Positions 49,308-58,596 of a DNA stretch of 64,000 nucleotides are shown here, one piece after another. Numbering within the stretch: the first letter of the stretch is position 1; the number at the start of each line of letters is the position of its first letter. Source of the stretch: Nocardia huaxiensis (GTDB taxonomy: Bacteria; Actinomycetota; Actinomycetes; Mycobacteriales; Mycobacteriaceae); NCBI RefSeq assembly GCF_013744875.1, contig NZ_CP059399.1, forward strand, positions 1 to 64,000, given 5' to 3'. Under the pieces are notes generated by a model. That model did no database searches and was not told the origin of the DNA. It saw only the letters and a list, made by a program, of their open reading frames with translations. Made by a program: the position numbers and the translations under genes.

Positions 49308-50504
49308 CTAGTGCTCCACCAGGGCGGCTGCGACCAAGCCGGAGACGCGGTCGCCGCGGGCTACCGCCGACAGCACCTCGTAGACGCCGTTTCCGGTTTG
49401 CTCCCAGGAGAATTCGCGGGCGCGGGCGCGGGCCTTCTCGCCCAGGACGGTGCGGGCTTCGGGGTCGTCGAGGAGGTCGCCGACGGCGGAGGTGAGCTGG
49501 GCGGGGTCGTCGACGAGGAGGCCGGTGACGCCGTCGACTATGGAGTCGGTGAGGCCGCGGGAGCTGCGGTAGCCGACGGTGGGTACGCCGTGCTGGGCGG
49601 CTTCGATGACGGCCAGGCCCCAGCCTTCCTTGCGGGAGGGCATGACGTGGACCCAGGCGCGGGCGAGCAGTTCGTGTTTGCGGTGCTCGTCGACGTGGCC
49701 GTGGAAGGTGACGGCGTCGGCGATGCCGAGGTCGCGGGCGTGTGCGCGGAGGTTGTCGGACCACCAGCCGTCGCCGATCACATCCAGGTGCAGACCGGGG
49801 ATGCGGGCACGCAGGCCGGCGGCCACCGCCATGGCGTCCTCGATCTGCTTGTGCGGGACCAGGCGGGAGAGGACGACGATGCTGGGGTGCGCGGTGCGGG
49901 TGCTGTCGTCACCGGCGGGGAGGTCCGCGGGCAGCGGTTCGGCGCCATTGCGGACGACCGCGATGCGGGAGCCCTCCACGCCCAGCGCGGTCAGTTCTTC
50001 CGCCGAGGGTAGGGAGACCGTCAGGTACTGGTTGTTGCGGTGGACGCGCGGGGACAGCCGGGATTCGATCCACCAGCCGATGCGGCCGACCAGTTTGCCC
50101 GCCACCGGCCACTGCTCACGATGACCGTGATGCACGAGCACCACGGTCGGCGCCTGTGAGGCCGCGCGCGCGAAGAAGGGAATGCCGTTCTGGGTATCGA
50201 TCACCGCGTCCGGTCGCACATCCCGCAGCGGGCCGAGGCCGAGCCGCCCGAGCGCGATGGCCGCCAGTGCCCGCGGATAAACGGTGTACCGTCCGCCGCC
50301 GCGACTGATGTCGATGCCGTCGATGCGTTCCCGCTTGGCCGCTCCCGGATACCGGGCGGTCCGCAGCGTCACCTTCACACCCTGGGCCGCCAGTTGCGCA
50401 CCGACCTGCTCCAGATACCGCTCACTGCCCCCGCCCTGCGGATGCCCGGTGTCGCGCCAGCACAGCAGCAGCACTTCACGCACGGGCGGATCTCCAGGGT
50501 TCAT
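49308..50504 (-). CDS. GT4 glycosyltransferase (Rv0225-like)
   Basis: Cytoplasmic GT-B glycosyltransferase of 398 residues. The acceptor-side start LLLCWRDTGHPQGGGSERYLEQVG has the usual GGG(S/A)E loop. The donor side has SRLVPHKQIEDAMAV, DVIGDGWWSDNLR and the EX7E region PSRKEGWGLAVIEAAQHGVPTVGYRS with its two Glu residues. It would use a nucleotide-sugar donor. By position it matches, from memory, mycobacterial Rv0225 next to a membrane protein and a methyltransferase; the product there is also not firmly known. Convergent with the GT-C-like gene. Confidence 0.85.
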   Translation of the reverse strand: MNPGDPPVREVLLLCWRDTGHPQGGGSERYLEQVGAQLAAQGVKVTLRTARYPGAAKRERIDGIDISRGGGRYTVYPRALAAIALGRLGLGPLRDVRPDAVIDTQNGIPFFARAASQAPTVVLVHHGHREQWPVAGKLVGRIGWWIESRLSPRVHRNNQYLTVSLPSAEELTALGVEGSRIAVVRNGAEPLPADLPAGDDSTRTAHPSIVVLSRLVPHKQIEDAMAVAAGLRARIPGLHLDVIGDGWWSDNLRAHARDLGIADAVTFHGHVDEHRKHELLARAWVHVMPSRKEGWGLAVIEAAQHGVPTVGYRSSRGLTDSIVDGVTGLLVDDPAQLTSAVGDLLDDPEARTVLGEKARARAREFSWEQTGNGVYEVLSAVARGDRVSGLVAAALVEH

Positions 50505-50604
50505 GCACGGGGGCGACGGACAATGGGCTCCACCATATAGCCCGAATGCTGTCTATGGACCAGCAGTGGTCACATGACCTGGTCAGTCACCACTCTCGTG
50601 AAAG

Positions 50605-50637
50605 CTCTCAGGGGCGTTGCCCCTGAAACCCCTGAGG
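50605..50637. repeat. Variant of repeat family Q
   Basis: CTCTCAGGGGCGTTGCCCCT followed by GAAACCCCTGAGG. It keeps the CTCTCAGGGGC start of the units at 7732 and 16996 and the same preceding ACTCTCGT word, but the right half differs. Forms an AGGGGCGTTGCCCCT hairpin. Confidence 0.6.
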
Positions 50638-50681
50638 CCCCGGGAGGTCGTCTGCGCAGCCCGTCATCCCAGCGCAGCCCC

Positions 50682-50766
50682 GCCATCCCGGCGCGCTTTT
50701 GGCCGGGATCGACACGGATAGCGTGCGTCGCTCTGTGGAACCCGGCCAAAAGCATGCCGGGATGAC
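50682..50766. repeat. Palindromic repeat family P, copy C
   Basis: An 85-base element starting GCCATCCCGGCGCGCTTTTGG and ending CCGGCCAAAAGCATGCCGGG then ATGAC. The inner arms CTTTTGGCCGGG and CCCGGCCAAAAG are perfectly complementary. It shares the CGCGCTTTTGGCCGG core with copy B exactly. A partial extra left end (GTCATCCCAGCGCAGC) stands just before it at 50663. Confidence 0.8.
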
Positions 50767-50856
50767 GGGAGTGGCATCGCGGAATAGGTGTCGCTGGGGG
50801 TGCGAGAGTGCGGTCCGAAGGGTGGGGTGGGCGGCGGCTGTGCGAGACTTTCCGCC

Positions 50857-51726
50857 GTGCTTCGAGCCGAGCAGACCCTTTCGAGCGGGGCGGTCAACCG
50901 TCCGCGCTTCGCCCGTCGCGCCACTTTGCGGCGGTCGCTACGGCTGCTGGGCAGTTTCAAATACGCGCAGACGGATCCGGCCGTGTTCTACGGCGGGGTG
51001 GCCAGCGATACCGCGGATCTGGTGGGCGATTTCTATCGGGATCTGACGGGGCGGTCGTTGAACGGGACGATCGTGCTGGATGTGGGCGGCGGACCCGGGT
51101 ATTTCGCGGACGAGTTCGGAAAAGTGGGGGCGCGGTATCTGCCCGTGGAGCCGGATCCGTCGGAGATGCACGCGGCGGGGTTGCGGGTCGCGGGGGCGGT
51201 GCGCGGGTCGGGGATGGCGCTGCCGTTCCGGGACGATGCGGTGGATGTGTGCATCTCGTCGAATGTGGCCGAGCATGTGCCGCGGCCGTGGGTCATGGCC
51301 GACGAGATGCTGCGGGTGACGAAACCCGGTGGGCTCATGGTGTTCTCGTACACCGTCTGGCTGGGGCCGTTCGGTGGGCACGAGACCGGCCCGTGGCATT
51401 ACCTGGGTGGTGAGTACGCGGCGCGGCGGTATCGGCGCAAGCAGGGCCGGGAGCCGAAGAATCGGTTCGGGAAGTCGCTGTTCGCGGTGAAGGCGTCCGA
51501 TGGTCTGCGCTGGGCGCGGGAAACTCCGGAGGACGTGGAGATTCTGTCGGTCTTTCCGCGTTATCACCCGCGTTGGGCGTGGTGGCTGGTGCGGGTGCCG
51601 GGCCTGCGGGAACTGCTGGTGAGCAATCTGGTGGTGGTGGCCACCAAGAAACCCGGTGCGGCCCAGGCGGATTCGACCGTGCGCGGTTCAGCGTTCGAGA
51701 TGGCCGCGGCGCCAGAATCGGCGTAA
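50857..51726 (+). CDS. SAM-dependent methyltransferase (Rv0224c-like)
   Basis: Methyltransferase of 289 residues. Motif I is VLDVGGGPGYFADEF, with PVEPD after it (acidic ribose-binding end) and FRDDAVDVCISSNVAEHVPRP as motif II/III. The N-terminus RRATLRRSLRLLGSFKYAQTDPAVFYG matches, from memory, the start of mycobacterial Rv0224c, whose substrate is not settled. The GTG at 50857 gives that start; frames further upstream run into the repeat region. The last 39 bases overlap the convergent small gene at 51688-51990. Confidence 0.82.
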   Translation: MLRAEQTLSSGAVNRPRFARRATLRRSLRLLGSFKYAQTDPAVFYGGVASDTADLVGDFYRDLTGRSLNGTIVLDVGGGPGYFADEFGKVGARYLPVEPDPSEMHAAGLRVAGAVRGSGMALPFRDDAVDVCISSNVAEHVPRPWVMADEMLRVTKPGGLMVFSYTVWLGPFGGHETGPWHYLGGEYAARRYRRKQGREPKNRFGKSLFAVKASDGLRWARETPEDVEILSVFPRYHPRWAWWLVRVPGLRELLVSNLVVVATKKPGAAQADSTVRGSAFEMAAAPESA

Positions 51727-51990
51727 TCCATTGGAGCGGACCGGTTCGCTCCACGGTGACTCCTGGGTAGCCAACCCGACGGTCTCCATTGCGGTCAATC
51801 CGACCTGTCCGGCCAGAGCATTCACCGCAGCAACCGCTTCCGCGGCTTGCAATGCGGCCGTTGCCTGTTCGGTGGTGAGGGTGCGGCCGGGCAGGAAGGA
51901 GACGACCCATCCGCCTATGCCGACGCTTTTCGCCTGATGCGGGGTGAGATCACTGGTCATCAGCGACCGACCGACCACTTGCACCGCCAT
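51688..51990 (-). CDS. Hypothetical small protein
   Basis: Protein of 100 residues, ATG at 51990 with GGGGAG eight bases upstream. The central part (ALQAAEAVAAVNALAGQVGL) is helical; the C-terminal 15 residues are basic. No membrane segment or known domain recognised. It ends inside the methyltransferase gene. The good ribosome binding site is the main support for it being real. A second small gene on the same strand lies 200 bases upstream. Confidence 0.5.
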   Translation of the reverse strand: MAVQVVGRSLMTSDLTPHQAKSVGIGGWVVSFLPGRTLTTEQATAALQAAEAVAAVNALAGQVGLTAMETVGLATQESPWSEPVRSNGLRRFWRRGHLER

Positions 51991-52183
51991 GACTCGGACT
52001 CCCCTGTGCGGTAACGGTTCAATTATCGAGCGAGCTATCCACGGTAGCTATAAAGCATGCTCGCTACGCCTGCCGAATGCAATAGTGCGTTCAGCGAAAA
52101 GCGAACCGACAGGTTGGGATTCGATTTTCCGGAGTGCTCGCAATTAGCCACCGGTATGCACGACCCTGCGTACCCGGCGAAGG

Positions 52184-52387
52184 TCAGAGATCGGACATGA
52201 CCAGACGTAGCGCCGGCTGATCCTTGCGGCCGGGGCGCGGTGGAACGGCGACGACCTCCACGCGCCAGCCCGGCGGCAGCACCTTCTGCAACTGGCTCGC
52301 AGCCCGATGCATCGGCGTGCTCGCGGGCGCGGGCGCCAGTCCGGTTAACTCCGGGAGAATGAAAGCGTCGATGTCCACATCGGTCAT
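52184..52387 (-). CDS. Hypothetical small protein
   Basis: Protein of 67 residues: MTDVDIDAFILPELTG, a Pro/Ala linker, then SQLQKVLPPGWRVEVVAVPP and a short strand LRLVMSDL. It looks like a small folded alpha/beta protein. AAAGG lies some distance before the ATG. Same strand as 51688-51990. Family unknown; support comes only from protein-like composition. Confidence 0.4.
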   Translation of the reverse strand: MTDVDIDAFILPELTGLAPAPASTPMHRAASQLQKVLPPGWRVEVVAVPPRPGRKDQPALRLVMSDL

Positions 52388-52695
52388 GCCATTCGCCTAC
52401 CTTTCGCGTATCGAACCAGCACGTTCGGCCGATGACCGGAAAAGCGCGGTCCAGCGGCCGCGGTAAAGAACATACCAACAGCTAATTTGAAGCAACCGAC
52501 CAGAGTGGCGGCGAGACGAAACCATGCAGAGCATAAGCCACCGGCAGGCAAACGGAATTGCGAACCGCAATCCGAATGCGGAGTCTGCGAATCGAATTGC
52601 AAACCACCGAGTCGAATTGCACCCGGATCCCGGTGGCCGGGATCTGTCCGGAAGATGCCACGAACAGGAACCGGCCAAAACTGTAACGTGTTCTC
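52388..52695. other. Intergenic region, nothing recognised
   Basis: Less GC-rich than its neighbours, especially 52480-52620. Contains repeated words of the form GCGAATCGAATTGCAA and CGAGTCGAATTGCA (52576-52622). No gene, hairpin terminator or known site is evident; the aldehyde dehydrogenase promoter should lie here. Confidence 0.35.
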
Positions 52696-54129
52696 ATGGA
52701 GTACCCGAGCCTGTTCATCGGCGGTAAGTGGACCGCACCCGCGAGCGCCGACCGCGTCCCCGTGGTCTCGCCCGCCACCCTCGAAACCGTGGGCAGCGTG
52801 CCCGCCGTGACCAATGCCGACGTGGACGCCGCGGTCGCCGCCGCGCGCCGCGCCTTCGACAGCGGGCCGTGGCCGTCGACGCCGCCGGAGGAGCGCGCCG
52901 AGGTGCTCACCCGCGTCTCCCAGCTGCTCGATCAGAAGGTCGGCGACCTGGTCACGGCCCTGTCGGCGGAGATGGGCGCGCCCGCGCTCGCGGCCAATAC
53001 GCTCAACTACTTCCCGGCCAAGGCGACGCTCGATTTCTTCGCCGGGCTCGGGAAGTCGTTCCCGTGGACCGAAACCCGCACCGGCATGTTCGGCACCTCG
53101 CGGGTATCGCGGGAACCGGTCGGCGTGGTGGCCGCGGTGATCGCCTGGAATGTCCCGCTCTTCCTGGCCATCAACAAGCTCGCGCCCGCGCTGCTGGCCG
53201 GCTGCACCGTGGTGCTCAAGCCCGCGCCGCTGACGCCGCTGTCGGCGAATATCGTGGCCGAGCTATTCGCCGAGGCCGGACTTCCCGAGGGCGTGCTGTC
53301 GGTGCTGCCGGCCGATGCGGAAGTCTCCGAATACCTGATTTCGCATCCCGATGTGGACAAGGTGACGTTCACAGGGAGCACGGCTGTCGGTCGCAAGATC
53401 GCCGCCATTGCCGGAAAACAACTGAAACGCTGCTCCCTCGAATTGGGTGGCAAGTCCGCAGCAATCCTGCTGCCGGATATGGACATCGCGGATATCCCCA
53501 AGCTCGCCTTCGCCGGTCTGATGAACAGCGGCCAAGCGTGCGTGGCCCAAACCCGCATTCTCGCGCCGCGCACACGGTACGACGAAATCCTCGGCGCGCT
53601 CACCGAATCCATCGGTGCGCTGCCCGTCGGACTGCCCAGCGACCCGGCCGCACAGCTCGGCCCGCTCATCTCCGAACGACAGCGCGAACGCGTGGAGGGA
53701 TACATCGAGAAGGGCAAAGCCGAAGGGGCACGGCTGATCACGGGCGGCGACCGGCCGGACGGTCTCCCCGGCTGGTACGTGAACCCGACCGTCTTCGCCG
53801 ACGTGTCCAACTCCATGACCATCGCCCGCGAGGAAATCTTCGGACCGGTCCTGTCGGTACTCCCCTACGACACCGAGGACGAAGCGGTCGCCATCGCCAA
53901 CGACAGCGACTACGGCCTGGCCGGTTCCGTCTGGACCACCGACATCGAGCACGGCATCGAAATCGCCTCGCGCGTAAGGACGGGCACCTACGCCATCAAC
54001 TGGTACGCCTTCGACCCCTGCGCCCCGTTCGGCGGCTACAAGACCTCCGGCATCGGCCGCGAGAACGGACCCGAGGGCCTCGACGCCTACTGCGAGCAGA
54101 AGTCCGTCCTCATGCCGATGGGCAGCTGA
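52696..54129 (+). CDS. NAD(P)-dependent aldehyde dehydrogenase
   Basis: Soluble enzyme of 477 residues oxidising an aldehyde to the acid. Glu249 (LELGGKSAAI) and Cys282 (NSGQACVAQ) are the catalytic pair, with FTGSTAVGRKIA as the cofactor-binding turn and PFGGYKTSGIGRENGPEGL near the C-terminus. From memory, mycobacterial Rv0223c occupies the same neighbourhood. Substrate cannot be predicted. The ATG at 52696 has only weak upstream pairing (TGTTCTC), so translation may start from a short leader. Confidence 0.93.
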   Translation: MEYPSLFIGGKWTAPASADRVPVVSPATLETVGSVPAVTNADVDAAVAAARRAFDSGPWPSTPPEERAEVLTRVSQLLDQKVGDLVTALSAEMGAPALAANTLNYFPAKATLDFFAGLGKSFPWTETRTGMFGTSRVSREPVGVVAAVIAWNVPLFLAINKLAPALLAGCTVVLKPAPLTPLSANIVAELFAEAGLPEGVLSVLPADAEVSEYLISHPDVDKVTFTGSTAVGRKIAAIAGKQLKRCSLELGGKSAAILLPDMDIADIPKLAFAGLMNSGQACVAQTRILAPRTRYDEILGALTESIGALPVGLPSDPAAQLGPLISERQRERVEGYIEKGKAEGARLITGGDRPDGLPGWYVNPTVFADVSNSMTIAREEIFGPVLSVLPYDTEDEAVAIANDSDYGLAGSVWTTDIEHGIEIASRVRTGTYAINWYAFDPCAPFGGYKTSGIGRENGPEGLDAYCEQKSVLMPMGS

Positions 54130-54193
54130 ACTTCACGAGAAGGGCTCGCCCACATCATCATTCGTTCATGGTCGGTCGGCCACCCTACTGGCC

Positions 54194-54481
54194 ATGAACG
54201 CGTACCACGCCGCCCCGCAGCAGAAGACCAACACGCTCGCCATCGTCACCCTGGTGACGGGCATCCTCGGCCTCTGCCTCATCCCGTGGATTCTCGGCGC
54301 CATCTCGCTGGGCCAGATCAAGAAGTCGGGCGAGAAGGGCCGCGGCATGGCGATCTGGGGCATGGTCATCGCCGTGGCCTGGACGATCATCGGCATCATC
54401 GTCGGGGTCGCCTCCGCGATGAACGCCGAGTCCGCCGAAACCGTCGAGGGCCTGCGCCTGCTGACCCAGACCGTGGCCTGA
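54194..54481 (+). CDS. DUF4190 small membrane protein
   Basis: Protein of 95 residues with two membrane segments (TLAIVTLVTGILGLCLIPWILGAIS and MAIWGMVIAVAWTIIGIIVGVAS) linked by a short basic loop GQIKKSGEKGRG. This is the DUF4190 pattern common in actinobacteria. Function unknown. It converges with pckA; a shared hairpin terminator lies between. Confidence 0.8.
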   Translation: MNAYHAAPQQKTNTLAIVTLVTGILGLCLIPWILGAISLGQIKKSGEKGRGMAIWGMVIAVAWTIIGIIVGVASAMNAESAETVEGLRLLTQTVA

Positions 54482-54491
54482 CAGTACGAAA

Positions 54492-54529
54492 ACGGCCCGC
54501 CCGCACCGGATTCGGTGCGGGCGGGCCGT
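54492..54529. terminator. Two-way terminator between the DUF4190 gene and pckA
   Basis: ACGGCCCGCCCGCACCG (54492-54508) pairs perfectly with CGGTGCGGGCGGGCCGT (54513-54529) around GATT. It lies between convergent genes and works as a hairpin in both directions. Confidence 0.85.
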
Positions 54530-54546
54530 GTCGTTTCGGCTGGGGA

Positions 54547-56373
54547 CTAGCCCAGGCGCTCCTTGAGCGCCTCGAACTCGTCGCGCACGCCGGAAGGCAG
54601 CCTGTCGCCGACGAACTGGAACCACTCCTCGATCATCGGGATCTCGCGCTTCCACTCCTCGACGTTCACCACGAGCGCCTCGTCGACATCGGCCGGGTCG
54701 ACGTCCAGGCCCTCCAGGTCGAGGTTGGCGGCGTGCGGCACGGTGCCGATCGGGGTGGCCTCGCCCTCGGCGGTGCCTTCGATGCGACCGACGATCCACT
54801 GCAGCACGCGGGAGTTCTCACCGAATCCGGGCCACAGGAAGCGGCCGTCCTCGCCGCGGCGGAACCAGTTGACGTAGAAGATCTTCGGCAGCTTGTCCGC
54901 GTCGGCGTTCTTGCCGAGCGAGACCCAGTGGTTCATGTAGTCGCCGACGTGGTAGCCGAGGAACGGCAGCATGGCCATCGGGTCGCGGCGCACGGTGCCG
55001 ACCTTGCCCTCGGCGGCGGCGGTCTGCTCGGACGACATGGTGGCGCCCATGAACACGCCGTGCTGCCAGTCGAAGGACTCGGTGACCAGCGGGACGGTGG
55101 TCTTGCGGCGACCGCCGAACAGGATGGCCGAGATCGGCACGCCCTGCGGGTCGTCCCACTCGGGGGCCAGGGTCGGGCACTGCGACATCGGGGTGCAGTA
55201 GCGCGAGTTCGGGTGCGCGGCCAGGGTTTCCGACTCGCGCTCGTACCAGTCGTTGCCCTTCCAGTCGATCAGGTGATCGGGCTGGCCCTCCAGGCCCTCC
55301 CACCACACGTCGCCGTCATCGGTGAGCGCGACATTGGTGTAGACGGTGTTGCCCGCGTCGATGGTGGCCATCGCGTTGGGGTTGGAGGAGTGGTTGGTGC
55401 CCGGCGCGACGCCGAAGAAACCGAACTCCGGGTTGACGGCGTAGAGGCGGCCGTCCTCGCCGAAGCGCATCCACGCGATGTCGTCGCCGAGGGTTTCGGC
55501 GCGCCAGCCCGGGATGGTCGGCTGGATCATGGCGAGGTTGGTCTTGCCGCAGGCCGACGGGAACGCGGCGGCCACGTAGTAGTTCTTGTTCTCCGGCGAG
55601 ATCAGCTTGAGGATGAGCATGTGCTCGGCCAGCCAGCCCTCGTCGTGCGCCATGGCGGAGGCGATGCGTAGCGAGTAGCACTTCTTGCCCAGCAGCGCGT
55701 TGCCGCCGTAACCCGAACCGTAGGACCAGATCTCGCGGTCCTCGGGGAAGTGGGTGATGTATTTGGTCTCGTTGCACGGCCACGGCACGTCGGCCTGGCC
55801 TTCGGCGAGCGGGGCGCCCACGGAGTGCAGGGCCTTCACGAACGCGCCGTCGGTGCCGAGCTTCTCCAGGGCGGCCTTGCCCATGCGGGTCATGACGCGC
55901 ATGGAGACGACGACGTATTCGGAGTCGGTGATCTCGACGCCCAGCTTGGGGTCGGCGGCGCCGAGCGGGCCCATGCAGAAGGGCACCACGTAGAGGGTGC
56001 GGCCCTTCATACAGCCGCGGTACAGCTCGGTCATGGTGGCGCGCATCTCGGCGGGATCGACCCAGTTGTTGGTCGGGCCGGCGTCGGCCTCGTCACGCGA
56101 GCAGATGTAGGTGCGGGATTCGACGCGGGCGACGTCGGAGGGATCGGAGAGCGCGAGGTACGAGTTGGGCTTCTTCGCCTCGTTCAGCTTCTTGAAGGTG
56201 CCGGCGGCGACCAGCTGCTCGGAGAGGCGGACCGCTTCCTCCTCGGACCCGTCCGCCCAGACCACGCGGTCGGGCTGGGTGAGTTCTGCGACCTCCTGTA
56301 CCCAGGCAAGCAGTTCCTTGTGCTCGGTGGGCGCGGTGCCATCGTGAAGACCAGGAATGGTCGCTGAGGTCAT
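54547..56373 (-). CDS. pckA: Phosphoenolpyruvate carboxykinase (GTP)
   Basis: Converts oxaloacetate to phosphoenolpyruvate with GTP, the entry step of gluconeogenesis needed for growth on fatty acids. The 608-residue protein has the GTP-class active-site loop [14 protein letters not shown] with Cys275, the metal/substrate region FGVAPGTN, and [16 protein letters not shown] at the guanine-binding part. CAGGAG stands seven bases before the ATG at 56373. An inverted repeat CCATA-N10-TATGG at 56530-56549 upstream may be an operator. In M. tuberculosis PckA supports lipid-fed growth, which suits the fatty-acid genes elsewhere in this window. Confidence 0.97.
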   Translation of the reverse strand: MTSATIPGLHDGTAPTEHKELLAWVQEVAELTQPDRVVWADGSEEEAVRLSEQLVAAGTFKKLNEAKKPNSYLALSDPSDVARVESRTYICSRDEADAGPTNNWVDPAEMRATMTELYRGCMKGRTLYVVPFCMGPLGAADPKLGVEITDSEYVVVSMRVMTRMGKAALEKLGTDGAFVKALHSVGAPLAEGQADVPWPCNETKYITHFPEDREIWSYGSGYGGNALLGKKCYSLRIASAMAHDEGWLAEHMLILKLISPENKNYYVAAAFPSACGKTNLAMIQPTIPGWRAETLGDDIAWMRFGEDGRLYAVNPEFGFFGVAPGTNHSSNPNAMATIDAGNTVYTNVALTDDGDVWWEGLEGQPDHLIDWKGNDWYERESETLAAHPNSRYCTPMSQCPTLAPEWDDPQGVPISAILFGGRRKTTVPLVTESFDWQHGVFMGATMSSEQTAAAEGKVGTVRRDPMAMLPFLGYHVGDYMNHWVSLGKNADADKLPKIFYVNWFRRGEDGRFLWPGFGENSRVLQWIVGRIEGTAEGEATPIGTVPHAANLDLEGLDVDPADVDEALVVNVEEWKREIPMIEEWFQFVGDRLPSGVRDEFEALKERLG

Positions 56374-56529
56374 GAAAACTCTCCTGATGTGGGTGGCCCT
56401 CGGCGGCTCGCGACACCGGGTGCCACCAAATTGCGGCAAGGCACCCACCCGGCTTGCCGGTAGCACGTCCCGGCTGGACGGCGTACAAGGACCAAGCGGA
56501 CGCCCAGGTTCCTGCCATAGAGGTTAACG

Positions 56530-56549
56530 CCATATATCCCGAGGTATGG
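56530..56549. promoter_or_regulatory. Inverted repeat upstream of pckA
   Basis: CCATATATCCCGAGGTATGG has 5-base arms CCATA/TATGG plus an inner TC/GA pair. It lies about 157 bases before the pckA start, and near the 3' end of the next gene. Role as operator is a guess from symmetry and position. Confidence 0.25.
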
Positions 56550-56595
56550 AATCGGGTTGTCCAGTCGGTATCGGGTCGAAACCCTCGACCTGCGG

Positions 56596-58359
56596 TTATG
56601 CGAATTCGAGTGCAGCAAGGTCACGTTCGCATGCCGCCGTCAAGGCGGGTCGCCGCTGCGCCGCCTGACGTAACTGCGCCTCCAATTCCCCTACCCGACG
56701 GTCTGTTTCGACCATGCGCTCGGTGGTGGCGCCCACCACCTCTTCGGCCAGCCGCTCCTCCGCCTCGACCAGCGCGGTGGCCACCCGCTGCTCCAGTTGC
56801 GCCTTCACGTTCACCAGCGTGTCGGACACCCACTGCTGCACGTGCGCCCGCTCGGCGAGCTGTCCGCGCGCCCGCACCACCCACCACGCCACCGCGGCAC
56901 CCAAAACCAGACCGACCGGCACGATTGCCCAGTCGAACGCCTCGAACACCGCCAGCGGCGCCACCACGAACCGCCCCAGCCCGAACCCCGCCGACGCGCC
57001 CAGCGCCACCATCAGCCGATCCTCGAGCCCGCGCCGCCGCCGCTCCGGCCCCGCCCCCACGCACGGCTGGACGACCCGCGCCGCCTGGCACGCCGCCTCC
57101 GCGATCTCCCACCCCGAACCACCGGCCGACACCTCGACCTGTGCGCTCAACTCCTCCACCCGTTTCCGGATCACGCGATCCATCTCACGTGTGAGATCTT
57201 CCACTGCACTCGCCAAACGCCCGAAATGCCCGATATCAGCCCTATTCGGCCGACCCTCGGCCTCCGCACGCGCCTCCATATTCAGCGCCCGCACCCGCGC
57301 ACCCACCTCATGAACGAGATCGACTCGCGCCAACTGCAATCGATTCCGCAGCGTCGACATGGCCACCCCGCGACCGCCGTCGCCCACCGCCAGCAACGTC
57401 GCCCGCTCCTCCCGTAGCGCGACCACATCACCACTGCCACGCAGCTTCTCCAACTGCCCCTCGATCCGGGCGCGCGTCTCGTCCACCACCCGGTCCCGCA
57501 CGATCACCCCCTGATCCACCAGCGCACCCGCACCCACCGCCGCCACCAGCCGCGCATGCAACAGCCCCAGCCCCGACCGATCCAGCAACGCCCCGTCCAC
57601 ACCCACCCGCGCCACCGCCGCCATACGCGCGGACACCGGAACAACCTCGACATCCGCCAGCGCCGCCCCACCCGACAACGCGATATCCCGCTCGAGGGTC
57701 AGCAGCGCGACATCCCGCTCGAGCACCGCCCGCCATTCCCGATGCGCATGAATCCCGTCCAGCGCGAACACCACCCGCGTCCCGTCGGCCCACAACTCGT
57801 GCACAGCCTGCAGACCGTCCCCGCCGATCGGCGACCCCGCGTCCAGCACGACCAACGCCACCGGCACCGGCCGTCGTCGGATTCCGCCGTGCTTCCCGTC
57901 GCGCCCAAGGGTTTCCGCGTCGCCCACGGCAGCCCTGTCCGAGACATCCGCACCGAGCGCCTCGTCACCGGACGACGGACCGTCCACAGCGGCAGGCCCA
58001 TCCGCCGCTGTCCGCGGCTCCACCATGTCCACGTGCGGCTCGAACCGGGACAACTCGACGCGCAGCAGCATCTGGTTCACATCACCGGAACCGACCAGCG
58101 TCACCGCTGCCGCCGCCTCCTCGCCATCCCAGCTCATCGCCCGCAGCAGCGCGAGACCGTGTGGATTCCAGCGAGCCACAACCGCTTCCGCCGCATCGGA
58201 GATTCCGCCCGCACCGGCGAACGACGGCCCGGACACCGGATCGGACGGAGCGGTGGCCCCGCTCCCGCCGGTCGGCGCGTGGTTCGACCCGATCGACCGC
58301 CGCTCCACAGCAGGCAGGTTCAAGGCCGGCCACGTTCGGGCATCATCCTGCGCGCTCAT
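56596..58359 (-). CDS. Dynamin-like membrane-remodelling candidate lacking a P-loop
   Basis: Protein of 587 residues, ATG at 58359 after GTAGGAG. The N-terminal half contains a GTPase-like strand pattern (VALVVLDAGSPIGGDG, TRVVFALDGIHAHREW, DVEVVPVSARMAAVARV) in which the NKxD motif is replaced and no Gly-Lys-Ser/Thr P-loop is seen. A helical region follows, then two adjacent hydrophobic segments (MVALGASAGFGLGRFVVAPLA and WAIVPVGLVLGAAVAWWV, about 470-520), which may form a membrane hairpin. A C-terminal coiled coil (VEAEERLAEEVVGATTERMVETDRRVGELEAQLRQ) ends it. It pairs with the P-loop GTPase gene just upstream, so the two may form a heteromeric dynamin-like machine (inference). Confidence 0.6.
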   Translation of the reverse strand: MSAQDDARTWPALNLPAVERRSIGSNHAPTGGSGATAPSDPVSGPSFAGAGGISDAAEAVVARWNPHGLALLRAMSWDGEEAAAAVTLVGSGDVNQMLLRVELSRFEPHVDMVEPRTAADGPAAVDGPSSGDEALGADVSDRAAVGDAETLGRDGKHGGIRRRPVPVALVVLDAGSPIGGDGLQAVHELWADGTRVVFALDGIHAHREWRAVLERDVALLTLERDIALSGGAALADVEVVPVSARMAAVARVGVDGALLDRSGLGLLHARLVAAVGAGALVDQGVIVRDRVVDETRARIEGQLEKLRGSGDVVALREERATLLAVGDGGRGVAMSTLRNRLQLARVDLVHEVGARVRALNMEARAEAEGRPNRADIGHFGRLASAVEDLTREMDRVIRKRVEELSAQVEVSAGGSGWEIAEAACQAARVVQPCVGAGPERRRRGLEDRLMVALGASAGFGLGRFVVAPLAVFEAFDWAIVPVGLVLGAAVAWWVVRARGQLAERAHVQQWVSDTLVNVKAQLEQRVATALVEAEERLAEEVVGATTERMVETDRRVGELEAQLRQAAQRRPALTAACERDLAALEFA

Positions 58360-58596
58360 GCAACTCCTACCGGTAAGAGCGGATTCGGCCTCCGAGACCG
58401 GCTGCGGCACAGCGATATCGGACCGCGCCGCAAAACCGGCGGGTCGTACGCATCCGCACACCGTGCGGGCGGGCAATCGTGGTCCACCGATGATCATTCG
58501 TTTCCGACTGTGGGAACGGCTGGCCCGATCACGAATTCGGGGGCACTCGGCCGTGGCGGCGGCGCGTGACCGGCGTTCGAGCACCGTTGCGGCGTG

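Larger units (their letters stand above)
50505..50856. other. Repeat-filled intergenic region
   Basis: Between the divergent glycosyltransferase and methyltransferase genes. It holds a variant of repeat family Q (50605-50637) and copy C of repeat family P (50682-50766). The stretch 50767-50856 should contain the methyltransferase promoter but no clear hexamers stand out. No gene seen. Confidence 0.5.

Noticed and set aside
51688..52387. Prophage remnant (two small orphan genes and lower GC)
   Set aside because: No integrase, attachment site, structural gene or repeat border; flanking order is conserved.
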